Shown here: piece after piece, positions 10,641-23,289 of the stretch
Position numbering within the stretch: position 1 is the stretch's first letter
How the letters are laid out: each line of letters starts with the position of its first letter
Assembly: GCF_963422355.1 (NCBI RefSeq)
Contig: NC_085101.1
Location: forward strand, 3,262,002 to 3,326,001
DNA: 64,000 nucleotides
Direction: 5' to 3'
Source: Corticium candelabrum
Lineage: Eukaryota > Porifera > Homoscleromorpha > Homosclerophorida > Plakinidae
Made by a program: the position numbers and the translations under genes
Notes under the pieces: model-generated
What the model was told of the DNA's origin: nothing
What the model saw: the letters and a program-made list of their open reading frames with translations, nothing else
Databases searched by the model: none

Positions 10641-12226
10641 TGTTGTGTCGTTACCGACTTTATATTGGTTCTCTTTGCAGCTCGTTTACAGTGTTACGCA
10701 ATACTACACCAGACTTCACTAAACTGGCTATATATAGTGTCATACTCTATGCTTATGAGTACTAGGGGTAGTCCCATAGTTCCTTACTCTACTACACTGC
10801 CTTCCACTAAATATCTCAATATCTCTTGGGGGTCTTCTATTGTTCCTTGTGGGATATCGTCGATTTTCTCTCTTTGTTGACTTTTCAATCTGTTTCTTTG
10901 TTGGCATGTTATCAGTCTGTTTCGACTGTGTCTCTGTTAACTCAGGGTGGCTAGGAGTAGTTGGTATCGAGTCTTCGATGGTAGAGTTTGTTGATGAGAT
11001 TGCCTTCTCAGCACTGACTTCGGAATAGTTTCCAGCTTGTGGTGGAATCATAGTCGCTGTACTATCATGAGTATTGGAGGTTTGCTCCTGATGTACATCC
11101 TGTGGAAAACTTCTAATATCACGATGTAATATATGATTGACATGAACATACCTAGCCTGACCATTCACGTTTACAAGATAATTGCTTGGTCCCAGTGTCT
11201 GAACTAACTTTCCAGAGAGCCATCAACCTCGACTATCTTGTCTTGGGTTCCATACCGCCACTGATTCTTCAGGTAACATCTCACGATTTCCGGATGCAGC
11301 TTCTGTTTGGCTCTTCTGTCTGTCTCGAATCTCTCTCCAACTGTAGGTTTAACAAGGCTTCGTCTTGTTCGTAAGACTCTCTTCATTAGCCATTCGGATG
11401 GCGTTTTTCCTGTTGAGGTATTTGGAGTCGACCTACAATGCAGCAGCAGTATAGATAGTTGAACGTCACGTGATACAGTCCTGTTGCTATCCTCGCGGGG
11501 TTGGACCACGAAAAGCAAAGGGAAGCCTAAAACACAAGACTGGCTCCAGAGTTGCCAACCAGGAATACTGAAAATGCGTGAGATCTCAGATTTTCATCAC
11601 TACTTTATATCTGTATATGGGCGTGGCCACAAAACTAATACCTAAATAACTAAAAAACAACACATAGTGTGTCAATACGTATTAGACAATAATTAACTAG
11701 CAAGTACTCGCAGAATTAGAATTTCTGCTAGTAACGGTAAACCAACATAGTTTACGCATGCAGTAAATCAGTCTCTCGTAATCAGCCCTCCCTCTTTTGG
11801 ACTTCCTGACGACGTCCGAAAGTTGAAGAGGAGGGAAATTATGGAAGCGCGGACTAGTACAGTACTAGAATTGGCTGAATATGTTTGACAGCTTCAGAAC
11901 TATACTTGCCTGGGATTGGTTATTCCTAATGATCGATCACTGTACGGCAGTCTCGTTAGATTCTAGATTTATATCAGACACTACAAATTTTTACGTGAAT
12001 CTATGGTGTACCTACAGTTTTACTGTACACGAGTGCCTAGATCTTCCAACAATCTAAAAGTTGCGTGAGATCTGAGTTTCTTGCATGTGAGCGTGTGACC
12101 GGAGGGAACTTGAGTGAGACTCAGGCAAGTTGCGTGTGATCGAGTTGGCAACTCTGGCTCTATAAAGTGTCATACTCTATGCTAATGAGTACTAAGGGTA
12201 GTCCCATAGTCCCTTACTCTGCTACA
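10641..12226 (-). mobile_element. Ty3/gypsy-type LTR element fossil (broken), unit 1
   Basis: A 156-bp LTR (10,641-10,796, TG...CA ends) is followed by a minus-strand stretch (about 10,800-11,520) with features of the C-terminal integrase part of Ty3/gypsy pol (STGKTPSEWLMKRVLRTRRSL; ARYVHVNHIL). A partial second LTR ends at 12,226. The flanks carry a 5-bp target duplication GGAAT (10,636-10,640 and 12,227-12,231). Most of the internal region is absent and a MITE-like element sits inside. The same fossil is in unit 2, so it is older than that duplication. Cassette Y has the unoccupied site at about 25,352. Confidence 0.8.
11547..12156. mobile_element. MITE-like element nested in the LTR fossil, unit 1
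   Basis: 610 bp with 13-bp perfect terminal inverted repeats CAGAGTTGCCAAC / GTTGGCAACTCTG, flanked by GCTC on both sides (possible 4-bp target duplication). No coding capacity. Superfamily not assigned. A copy of the same length is in unit 2. Confidence 0.7.
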
Positions 12227-12231
12227 GGAAT

Positions 12232-12659
12232 CACGACAATTTCGTACTCGCAACACATAGAAATGGCTCAGTTCGGGTGTCCGAGATTAGGTCACGTGAG
12301 TCTGACATCTTGCCGTCTCTACTCTGCGAAAAGAAACGGTATACTAGAAAGACTAATTTATACTACAAAAAAAAGAGACGTGTAGCTATCAAACAAGACC
12401 ACTTATGCGACCGCAACCACTACGTAGTTCCAGCACGAAAGTCGGCGTCCGAGCGAGTCTAAACGAAACTACACTGACCGTTCTGCTGCAACAATCGTAT
12501 CGCAGTCATCCACAATTCTCAAGTACGTAGTAGCTAAGCACCAAGGCTAGCGATACAAAACAGACCGGGAACAAATCACAACGATCACCAGCCAAACAGG
12601 TGTCTGAGTTACAACTAAAAAAACTAGTCAGAGATGATCCGTGACTTTACCTTATTCCA
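12232..12659. other. Upstream region of gene D, unit 1
   Basis: No gene. It is closely similar to the region before the intact D gene in cassette Y (25,357-25,775), including GGTCACGTGAGT (12,290-12,301), so it probably contains the D promoter and leader. Confidence 0.5.
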
Positions 12660-13422
12660 ATAACCACTCTCGTCGCTTCAGACATTCCAACAATGTTTCA
12701 AGGTTTAACGTCGATTGGCGTAGCAATTACAAGAGGACTGGCGGAGAGCTCCCCCCCTTGTGCGACAGTATGCTTTGCGCCCATGCCTTTTTTGTTGTTG
12801 CTATCACTTTAGAGAGCTTTCACTCCAGAAAGCACGCGACTCTGCCGTAGAAGCAATCATTCGAAAATGGTCTACACACTTCAGTTCTACTAGTGATGAT
12901 TCTCTTACAATTCTTCTTGTTTGGGCTATGATAGTACGTTTCTCTTCTCTAGGCGTGAAAGAAGTGGTTTGCAGTAAGTTATCTCTATAGTCTACTAGCT
13001 AAATAGAGTCATCACATTGTATTTATTACGTGCATATAGAGTTAACTGTTTGGGCTATCATTTCTGTGACTACATACTTCACGTACAACTTCCTTGAAAT
13101 TTCAGAATCGAATGTTTCTTGGAGTTGGTCTGAAATCTTTCAAGTTGTAGTTTGCTCAATGTTTCTCTGTTTCGATCTTAATTTGAATTACAATTGTCTA
13201 GTGGGGACAGAGAATACATGTAGAGATGTTGTGCTGTACATCCAAGTTGTCATTGGTCTCAATGTATGGCTTGTTGGTGACGGCTTGCCTGAAATCCATC
13301 TATTTCAGCACTGCCTAAAGAACTGTATGCTTTCTGTGTCTGCATTGAGATACATGAATTTTTTAGCAAGTCGTCGTTCTAAGAAATTTGAACATTTGCC
13401 CGAGCATCATGTTATACAATAG
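12660..13422 (+). pseudogene. Gene D pseudogene, unit 1
   Basis: Counterpart of the intact D gene at 25,776. The start codon is ATA instead of ATG (12,660), about 26 bases are missing near 12,730, and the frame is shifted through the second helix. Exon 1 ends at 12,973 (TGCA/GTAAG). Exon 2 (13,040-13,422) is fully open and longer by six codons than in cassette Y (ending EHHVIQ). The lost start is shared with unit 2, so inactivation began before the duplication. Confidence 0.75.
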
Positions 13423-14340
<918 letters not shown>

Positions 14341-14465
14341 GGTCTATTCTAACGAGCAGCGATCTGAAGATGCATAAATATGCAAAGTTATATACGGGAT
14401 ACGTAAAGCTTCTGGGCGGAGCTCACGTTTGACCATTATTCTCTGCGTCATCGTCTTCTAACGAA
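14341..14465 (+). promoter_or_regulatory. Conserved upstream block of gene E, unit 1
   Basis: About 125 bases before the E start are nearly the same in unit 1, cassette Y (27,021-27,145) and unit 2, and look better conserved than the E 3' flank. The block holds an octamer-like palindromic ATGCATAAATATGCAA (also the best TATA-like patch), ATACGGGATACGTAAAGC and GGGCGGAGCTCACG. Promoter function is inferred from conservation and position. Confidence 0.5.
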
Positions 14466-15194
14466 ATGGAGGCACTATCTATATTATGTATGGGTGTGTA
14501 TGACGGATTTAAAACTGTATTCCCTACACTCATCATCTTGAGTATGCCTATCACGTGCGTTTTCCGCCTCTGCTTGGTATCTCCACGAAGACGTCTGCTA
14601 GAATTTTGTCCTATGCTACTGCTGTTCACTGCAGTAGTTTGTAGCTATCTTTGTCGTCTCACTTTGAACTATGACGGCGTAGATCAGCAGTGGCCAATGA
14701 TTTTCAGGTCAGCTCAAAATACTTGTATGCTGGTAGTACTATCATGGGCAGTGGTTGTGAGATGGGAATTAAAATGGCGGCGTACTCGCGACATCGGAGA
14801 ATATTTCGGTAAGGAAAAAACAAGTGATGTTAATTACTAGTAGCCAAGATTGCTTTTGCTAGGTCTATGTTTTTTTGCCATTGTCTCAGCTTCAATTGTA
14901 GCTGGCGTCAAGGCTGTAGGGTATCTTCCTTGGAATTGGCTTACTACATTACAAATGGCAGCAACTGTGGTTGTGGTGATAGGGAATGTTACGGAATGTG
15001 AGGAATGCATCTGTTGGGATGTACTATGTACCGTCTTGGGTCTGATATGCATGACCCTTGAAACGTTGCTGTCAGATTTTTATGTATACAGCATGTACGT
15101 GCTCAGGGTATTCTTTCTGTCGTTGTCTACATTTGCCCAAATTGTGATGCTTACCAATGATGTCTTGAAAACGACTAAGTATTTGCCAAAATAA
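14466..15194 (+). CDS. Gene E: two-exon multi-pass membrane protein, unit 1
   Basis: Exon 1 is 14,466-14,808, the intron 14,809-14,862 (54 bp), exon 2 14,863-15,194; phase 1; 224 residues. Family marks: VSPRRRLLEFCP, FTAVVCSYLCRLTLN, VDQQWP..FRSAQNTC, VVVRWEL in exon 1; YLPWNWLTTLQMAATVVVVIGNV and LRVFFLSLS in exon 2. It differs from A and C in having CRL in place of YHF after the second helix. Intact here and in cassette Y; the unit 2 copy has a damaged N-terminus. Function unknown. Confidence 0.8.
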
Positions 15195-16091
15195 AAATTT
15201 TACTTTTGTGTGATCGAATCTTGAAAAGCAATAACGTATTGTAAATGTGTGAAGTATCCATTTACAGTGTTGAGTTGGCAATTTATTGTCATCTAAAATT
15301 ATTGTCGTTTCTATATCTACATACGTAGCAATCTTTAGATGTCAATTTGATAAATTTTTGAGTTGTCTACAATATCTATGATAACAATTTTATAATCAGT
15401 GTAAGATAGATTACGAGAGAATGACCAATAGAAATTTCCATTTATATTAATATTTGATAAAATCTTTTAAAACTGGTTGGCAAGTGTGTTCTGCACTTGT
15501 ACGCATTTGATTTAAATAATACGTATATGCATGTGTACTTCATAAGATTGATATAAAAATATAAGTAAATCTACACGTTACATTACACAATATTAAAATC
15601 ATCTAGACTACGTACCGATAGGTCTACTTGCTTCTATTACGCGTGCAAGCAGTGTGTTCACGGTTAGAGATTTAAAAAGTACACTCAAAGTAGTTAATCT
15701 AATTAAATTTACAAAAATTAGTAATGCAACCGAGATCACGTGACGTCTTACTTTGCAATTCTGAAGTGTGAGAAAAGCTAACGTGGAAGGCAACGTTGTG
15801 CTAGCTTTCCATCTCTGGAAAATGTATATATTATGAGCATTTTTAATACTACAAAAGTGTAAAGCTGGGGATGGCATTTAGATGGGCACTAATAAGTTGT
15901 TTAGCCTTTCTTCGAGAAGGAGTCGTGTTTTGCTAAAGCAGGGTTCATATTACATTGCTTTCTTTCTGCTAGGATATGCTGCATTTTGCTTATAAACTTA
16001 TAACACATACACTACATTGTCAATACTGCTAGAGGTCATGCGGAGTGCAGTAAGTGATACGCTGTCATCACGTGCTCTAGAGACTACGGCC
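15195..16091. other. Intergenic, gene E to KK-X
   Basis: No gene. It contains the GAGATCACGTGACGTC element (15,732-15,747) and the putative KK leader. The same region is recognisable in cassette Y and in unit 2. Confidence 0.5.
15732..15747 (+). promoter_or_regulatory. GAGATCACGTGACGTC element, KK-X
   Basis: Same 15-base core as upstream of gene B, followed here by a full TGACGTC. It lies about 350 bases before the KK start codon. Confidence 0.55.
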
Positions 16092-16173
16092 ATGAGCAGT
16101 GTCTATACTAGCAGCTTTGTGATCAGTGACCATATTTCTACTGCCAGCAAATTAAACGAATGTTCTTTTGGAG

Positions 16174-19100
16174 CAGCGGCGTAACCAGCCTTGTAAGACT
16201 GGGGGGGGCACTCGAGCGCGGGCATTTGCACTGTAGACGGCGAGTAGTATTTCGTAGAGTTGATATTGTACTTCCTGAAGAGCTCTCACACTGTGCGGTT
16301 TTTACACTATAGACAGCAATCTACTTTAGTAACTTAATTCTCCTGTTCTTGTCTATTCTAGCAAATAACTCAATTGCTTCGTCAATGTCTATTTTTCCAG
16401 AGAGGTCTCTCTCTATTGCAAGCAAAGCCATACTGTTTAACCGATCTTGACCCATACCGGCCCGAAGATAGCTTTTTAGCCTCTTCAGACACGAAAACGA
16501 GCGTTCGCAAGATGCTGTTGACACACCCATAGTCAACACTATGGTCAGAAGTTTATACAACTCTACAAACGCCTCTTTGACTGGCAAGAGATGGTGTAAG
16601 ACGTCAGATAAAGAGTTTACATCCTTCTTCCTTGCAAGAAACCGTTTGCATTCTTCGGCTTGCACAGAAATGTCCTCAAAATTTAGCTTGTAGTGGACAA
16701 TCAATGGCTGCATAGTAGTTGCATTGAGAAAAGATGATCCAGGCATGCAAGCGCTACATGCCCTTATCAGTGGACGAGTCTCATGGGAAAATCGGCGCTT
16801 CATTTCTCCTATGATTGAGTCAAGCACTTCGTAGTAGACGGAAACTCTAACATAGGTTTCGACGTCCTCTGAAATAACTGGTTGCCTGCCGGTCGTTTCC
16901 ATTATTACGTACTCATCTAGACGTGTTGGCTGATGGCTGACTCGATTGCGGCGCCTCGACTGGGAAAGATCACCAAGGTCCACTTCGTTGTTTCTGGCCA
17001 GTTCTTCGATATCATTCCATAGATTCTTCCACAATGATGAATCAAATGACGCCTCTCTCCATTCAAGCAAAGTGTCTATTGCCGTTTCTACCAAATCTAC
17101 GGCTGCAGCTAGATCAAGTTGCTTACTCTGCAGTACATCTGAAACCCCCTTTGTCAGTAGGAGAGCTTTCTTAAATATGACGGTACAAGCAATGAACTGT
17201 AGAGACTGAATCTGACTTAGTAATCCTTTGGACTGCACCGCACGATCCTTGTTGTTCCCCTCAGAAACTCGACGAAGAGTCTCTATGATTGCTTTGTACC
17301 CGTCGTGTACAGCTCTTACACTGTCTACCCTACATGTCCACCTTGTGTCTGATAACCGTTTAAGATGAACCGGTTTATACGAGGAATTGATTTCCTTCAT
17401 ATTCTCCTGAACACATTCAAGTACGCAGTGAACGGCCGACGAAGATACGAAAACGTAAAGGGAATTCAGAAGTGAAAAATATTCGTAAGCGACTGGGATA
17501 GTTTTGCAGCAGTCTACGAGAGCCAGATTCAGACGGTGTGCATAACAGTGACAGTAAGTAGCCTGAGGACACATAGTCTTGATTTTCGCCTGGACGCCTC
17601 CATGCTCGCCGCTCATTACATTCGCTCCATCATAACTCTGAGAAACACACATTGACAAATCAATGCTACTCTCACCCAGTGATTTCGTAATAGAGTGGGC
17701 GATTCCCGCTGCAGAAAGATCGGTTAAAGCAACGAATCCTAGGAACCGTTCACACACATTGCCTTCAAAAACATATCTCACAACCAAGGACAGCTGTTCG
17801 CTTTTGCTGACATCACGTGTTTCGTCTGCCATGAGCGTGAAAGCTCCACTTGCCTTTAACTCGGAGCAAATCTTGTCCTTCACCATCTTTCCAAGTATAT
17901 CCAGTATGGTATTTTGGACATTAGGTGATAGGTATCTGGCATTTCTAGGAAGGCTATTCTTCTTCTGCTGCAAGCGAGCGTCTTGATTGACTAGGAGGTC
18001 TAAAATAGCTCTAAAATTTCCTGGGTTCTCCGACGTCTCTGATTCGTGGTGTCCTCGCAGTGGTATATTTTGTCGCGCAAGGGTGAGAATCACTGTCATA
18101 ACTGACTTCAGGTAGTGCCGATTAAGCATAATCTCCTTTTCTTCCACATCCCGTAGTTGGTAGTCCACACCGAATTGAACCTTTTCTCTTTCTGCAACAA
18201 GACGTTGTTGCCATACTTGCATGTTCGCTCGGTGGTTCGCGGATTCCGCGTGCTGTTTCAGGGCTCCACTTTTACCCTTAGCCTTCTTCCATCCCCAAAA
18301 ACCAAATTGTAGTGAATGCTGGATCAACTCGACTAACTGCTCCTACCTTGAGGTGACGGCAGGGGTAGCAGTATATTGCATCTTTCGCTATGGAATATTC
18401 TACCCACGTGAATGCCTTGTACCATTCAGGAGAGAAGGAGCGATGTTTCGAGCCGAACTTAGTTGTTGGAAATTTTGACAGGAGGGGCTGCGCAGGCCTA
18501 TCTCCAATATGGCGTGACAGATCTGTGAGCGGAACATACATGCAATAATTAGTTAGAGTACTGTACCGACGAAATTGTGTTACAAGATAATAGATATTTC
18601 GTGTACCTGCAGGTGATTGTAAACCTTTCATGGCGCCTGGTGCATCCTCCGATTCCTCGGCACAGTCCGTCTCGGGATTTGTCGGTGATCCACAATCTAG
18701 ATCTACTTCCAGCTCAGAATCTGCATATATGAGTGCAGGTGCTACAGCAGTTTTCGGTGACACAGGCCCGCTGCTGGCCATGGAAAGATCTACAGTTGCT
18801 ACGGAACTACTGAAACTGCTCTCGTAACTGCTCTCGGCAAGGACATGTGCCGAAGGAGATAGACATAGTGACTCCGAGGCAGAAGCAAACTCAGACTCAG
18901 CATTCTCGCTAATGCCTACCGTAGACGCCGATTCGGAATCCGTAATCACATGCCCTTCTGTACCAACTGAAATGGGAGAATCTGCCCTCGACCTGGTGAC
19001 ATCCTACAGTTACTAGCTAGCTAGTACAGACAGCAAGAGCACACCAGTCACAATTTCACAAACCTCTTGGGCTGAAAGAAAGTCAGAATTGTTTCATTTC

Positions 19101-19356
19101 TGCTGTTTCCTGACCGTTTCCGGGAAGCCTTCTTCGTATGTGCTTCAGTCATTATAAGCCACGTGTTCGTACATAACGTGCGCTAATTCCACTGACCGGG
19201 TGTAAGCATAAAGCGCGCTAATTCTTTTCTAGGTCAGTAGCTCATTTAGCATCTGATTCTGAACATTGGACAATAGGGTTACAAATCAAAGAAAGCTAAA
19301 AGTCAAATATTTGGGGGGGCACGTGCCCCCCAGGCCACCCCGTAGATACGCCACTG
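16174..19356 (-). mobile_element. hAT transposon (3.18 kb) with near-complete transposase
   Basis: Termini CAGCGGCGTA (left) and TACGCCACTG (right) form inverted repeats with one mismatch. TTTGGAG is duplicated on both sides (16,167-16,173 and 19,357-19,363), consistent with the 8-bp hAT duplication less one base. The unit 2 KK gene has the unoccupied site. Inside is a minus-strand transposase of the ZMYM-like/DUF4371 hAT group. The near-complete coding region, similar terminal repeats and absence from unit 2 indicate a recent insertion. Confidence 0.92.
16321..18949 (-). CDS. hAT transposase (TTF zinc finger, DUF4371, hAT dimerisation domain), one frameshift
   Basis: The N-terminal part (18,949-18,278) has an acidic Ser-rich leader and the TTF-type zinc-finger segment (AIYCYPCRHLKVG). 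The main part (18,327-16,321) has GALKQHAESANHRAN, the DUF4371 region (ADETRDVSKSEQLSLVVRYV, SYDGANVMSG, CYAHRLNLALVD) and the C-terminal hAT dimerisation motif TASCERSFSCLKRLKSYLR. The two frames overlap at about 18,300-18,320 in the zinc-finger/linker region, where relatives read straight through, so a one-base shift is likely. The remaining ~2 kb is open. Confidence 0.88.
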
Positions 19357-21215
19357 TTTGGAGGTAAGCGTTATCGCGGATCTTGGGAAAGAGCTCCAGT
19401 CGACGTTCTAGACGTATTTGACCTCGTGGAAAATCATGAAGAATTTCTGGAACTATTTTTACAAGTAATGGAAGAGATGATTACTATTCGACATCCTAAC
19501 GTTGCCCAGGTGTATGGTGTGGGTTTGGGCGGCGAGGTATACGTCTACCAATAGTCAGTGAACTCTTGTTTGTGACTCTGAAGGATCGCATCGGCAGTGA
19601 AAGCCCTATGACACACTTCGATCTTGTAGATGTTCTTTACGGTGTATTGAATGGCTTAAGATTTCTTCACGAGAGTACACCACCCGTTTTACATGGAATG
19701 CTGACTGCAGACAGTGTTTGGATGTCACGTGATCTGAGTCAGGTGAAAATAACTCACATATGCACGGCAAGATTGCTAGTAGAAAAAGGTCGACCTTCTT
19801 GCCTTTAGTCTGCACGACACTACCTTGCTCCAGAGGTAGTAGAAAATCTCTCAAGTTTGTCAACATCCGCTGATGTATTTAGTTACGGAATGTTGGTGCT
19901 GGAAACTGTAACAGGTGAACTTGACCATACGTTTTTCTCAGCGTCTGAAGATGGTATGGGTTTTTGTCGTGAACAATCTCTTTTGTCTGTTGTAAGCGAA
20001 TGTCAATGTTCAACAAGTGAAAGACCTACTGCCCAAGAAATTATGAACATTTGTTTTGCGAGTGCTGGCACAAATCATTGCACTTCTCTTGATGAAGAGA
20101 CTTTAGAGTCTACTAGGCCACTAAACGGTTCCGAGCTGTTGCAAGTAGAAAGCGAGAGTTTGGAAGAGACACAATTGTCTGATGAAACAACGTGTACGGA
20201 CATTGTCGCATCTAGTCGTTTGAGTACAACTTCCTTACAAGATGAGGAAAGTCATGTAGTGCAATCACTGCAAGATACAGACAGATTTAGGAGACTGAGA
20301 GAAATATCTGAGAGATACCTCTCGATTTCGATCGGAGGTTCTAGTTTACTTGACATTATCTGTATTCCAGAATGGCACTTTAGACGTAACTTTCCTCATC
20401 CTGGTGAAACAGTGATGGCTGCGATCGACGGGAAAATCTTGACTGGCAACAGAGGTCGAAACGAAATGTACATAACAGACAGCAATAGTGGGGAACTGCT
20501 TCACACTGCCATATTTCACAATAGCAGTGCTGCCTTTGATGAAATATTTATATCTGATGGCAAGATATTTTCTGTTTTTGTAGATGAAGTTACATGGCAG
20601 CTCAGCGTCCATACCTACTCATTAACAGATGACAAATGGACACTAGCATGTGAGAGACCTCCTAATATTGAACTGGCTGCAATTGCGCTAGCGGTAGTAG
20701 GAGACAGAGTATTTCTCGCAGGAGGCTATAACAGAAGAAGAGAGAGGGTAGCCAATGTCTTCATGTTTAACACAACTACTAGAGAATGGCTACGGTTGCT
20801 TAGCATGCCTCAGGCAAGGTCTGGCTGTTCTAGCTGCATATACAACGGCTGCATTTGCTACGCAGCTGGAACAGAACGTGGACAGGTACAAAGCAAAGCT
20901 GTTGAACTTATGTCTCTAGATAACTATGAATGGACGTCGTTGCCCTCAACTACGACAGCTGCAGGAGACGTGACGACTATTCATGGTACTCTAGTCGCTA
21001 CAGGAGGTGTGGATGATTCAGGAACGGTATCACGACGAGTCGAGTTCTGGGACTATCATCAAAACTTATGGATGCCATTACCAAAGCTTTCACAGAGGCG
21101 ATTCAATCACTGGATGGCAGTCGACGTCGATGGAGATTATTCGCGCATTATTGTAACTGGTGGCTACGATAAAAATTGTCATATGACAAGTACAGTAAAA
21201 GTCATTGAATTTTAA

Positions 21216-21813
21216 ATATTATTATAGGAACAAACTAGTTGTTGTTTTAAACTTAAGGCTGAACTTTTTCTTAACTTTAATTAATTAATTAATTAAAGCC
21301 GTTTCTCAATGCACTCATTGATATTTCCTTAGCCTCTATACCTAGGAGCGCGAATGGTCTAAACACAATAATGTATTTCTGACTACACGTGGTACGTTTA
21401 GCCAGTTGTGCTCTAATATGATCAGCATGTCTTCCAGTTGTATTGAAAGCCGATATCATGCAGGCGCGAAATTACATATTAAATATGGTAATATGGAGCT
21501 GCACCTCTTCATGTTTTATGAGAACACCTGGCACTCATTTCTAGGTGCAACCTTACCTTAACTAGATAGCTAGGGAGCTAGAGTAGAGTAGACATTCGTA
21601 AATTAAAAAATAAACAATCTAGTCAGGAGATACCTAGCACGTTTGCTGGAAGCAGTATTGTACTATACATTGTAGAAACCAAATAGACTTGTATAGAGAA
21701 ATCCGTGGCATCCCGTATATTTGCGTATTCAAACGGTAAATGGAGCTGCTGGAATGTAGCTGCTTTTACGACAATCTATACATGTGGCGATAATCTTGGA
21801 CGACTACTCAGGG
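21216..21813. other. Intergenic, KK-X to gene C relic
   Basis: No gene. It is similar to 30,779-31,350 and 54,607-55,160, i.e. the KK 3' flank plus the gene C upstream region. Confidence 0.45.
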
Positions 21814-22493
21814 ATGAAAACATTTATACGTGGGTTCTCCACAGAGGCAATGTCTTTAATCGGATTAATCTACTTTCTTCATGACTGCGCCTTCTAGCAC
21901 TCCGTCACATTCTTCTGTTTTCCACAGCAGCTGCCTGCTGCAGCCTTTATCATTTTACGGCAAACAACGTATACGTAGACAAAGAATGGCCCACTTTTAC
22001 TACAGCATTCGATATACCTGCTTCCTGGTTGCACAAGTGTCGGCGATTCTGCTAAGATGTACATTTCCATATTATGCACTGCAGGCAGCGATTGTAAATT
22101 ATTTGGTAAGTCAAAGCGTTTGCACAAATATCAAATATTTTTCGAAATTTAGTCAAGTAGGCCAGTGTGTTCTTGTCATATTTCCTGTTTCTGCATAGTT
22201 GCAGAGCTGCTCTCTTGAAGATGGATTCCTACATTGTAGTGATTGGCAGCCATCATATTGGTGCTATGGGATGTTATAGACAGCGTGAATGTTTTCATCA
22301 ACGTTGAATGCAATGTAATGAGCTTTGTGCCTATTGTGGGGTCCTTGCTGTTTTGAGCTTTTGAAACGTGGGTGTTGAATTTGTACGAAATACTCTATGC
22401 GTTCTGGTTTATTCTTTTCTCAGGGTACGTACTGTACTATATAATTATGCTGGCAGGAGTCTTTTTGAAGAATATTCTAACTCCTTGAAATAA
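21814..22493 (+). pseudogene. Gene C relic downstream of KK-X
   Basis: Clear similarity to gene C (ATG AAA ACA TTT ATA CGT GG start, FSTAAAC-like and ...YVDKEW segments, exon 2 with ATTGTGGGGTCCTTGCTG and YYI.MLAG). Frame breaks occur in exon 1 around 21,888 and exon 2 has lost its continuous frame (several stops). It ends at the equivalent of the C stop. Divergence is much larger than between units, so this is an old copy. Confidence 0.75.
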
Positions 22494-22569
22494 ATTCTGA
22501 ATTAGGCGGCTATATCAGATTCAGTGTTGTGCAGAAATGATGTAGAAAATAAATTTTTAATTTGTGATT

Positions 22570-23117
22570 CTATGACTGACAGTAAATTTGTTGATCAGAA
22601 ATGGCTTCAACACTTCATCTCTACTAGTGACTCTTCTAGTACAATTTTTCTGATATGGGCTATGGTAGTGCGGTGTTTTTCTCTAGAGGGGCCAAAATGG
22701 TTATGGGTACGTTATTTCCAGACACCAGTTTATAATACTGTATCTACATTACGTTCTCTATACGTGTTTAAGTTTGATTATTTCGTTTATCTTTTCTGTG
22801 ATTACGTACGTCATTTATGTCTTACTTTCATTTTCGGATGTTTCTTGGAGTTGGTTTGAAATCTTTCATATTGTCGTTAGCTCAATTTTTTGGTTTGACT
22901 TTCTTTGTCAATTGAAGCCATGGAATCCATCTTTTAAAGACGAGCACATCCTAATTGTTTATGGTCTTGCCTTTTGGGCTTTTGGTTACGGGTTTCCTAT
23001 CATCTATCCATTCCCACACTGCTTCAAAACCTTTCTATTCTTAGTGGCTTTATTGCAATACATAAATTTGCTAACAACTACACATACCGGTACTCTATTA
23101 GACCATAAATGGTTATA

Positions 23118-23118
<1 letters not shown>
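22570..23118 (+). pseudogene. Gene D-like relic after the gene C relic
   Basis: The exon 1 remainder (FVDQKWLQHFISTSDSSSTI, WAMVVR) lacks a start. Exon 2 is open to 23,118 and keeps DVSWSWFEIFHIVVSS, YGFP.IYPFPHCFK and the LLQYINLL end. Its exon 2 could still be expressed, but without exon 1 helices it is unlikely to be a working family member. Confidence 0.65.

Positions 23119-23178
<60 letters not shown>
23119..23178. repeat. (TA)n microsatellite
   Basis: About 60 bases of TA starting immediately after the D-like relic stop. Confidence 0.95.
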
Positions 23179-23181
<3 letters not shown>

Positions 23182-23207
23182 TATAAGTACATTATATTCA
23201 TACATTA

Positions 23208-23239
23208 GAAATATGATATATATACATATATCATATTTC
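23208..23239. repeat. Perfect 14-bp stem palindrome
   Basis: GAAATATGATATAT, a four-base loop (ATAC) and the exact reverse complement. Located between the TA tract and the pogo-type relic; it may be an internal or terminal structure of that element. Confidence 0.75.
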
Positions 23240-23289
23240 GGATCCAAGCATACAAATATTTAATTCAACTGTAGGTCGAGTCATGTTCA

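Larger units (their letters stand above)
16092..21215 (+). pseudogene. KK-X: pseudokinase-Kelch pseudogene split by a hAT element, unit 1
   Basis: The gene body is 16,092-16,173 plus 19,364-21,215. Compared with the intact paralogue at 28,820 it has a 2-base insertion near 19,537 that shifts the frame (ending GGEVYVYQ), a TAG at 19,807-19,809 in place of a sense codon, and the 3.2 kb hAT insertion. The first two lesions are shared with unit 2; the transposon is not, so it came later. Downstream of the TAG, a 450-codon frame (about 19,857-21,215) covering the end of the kinase fold, the linker and all Kelch repeats is fully open. Confidence 0.85.
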
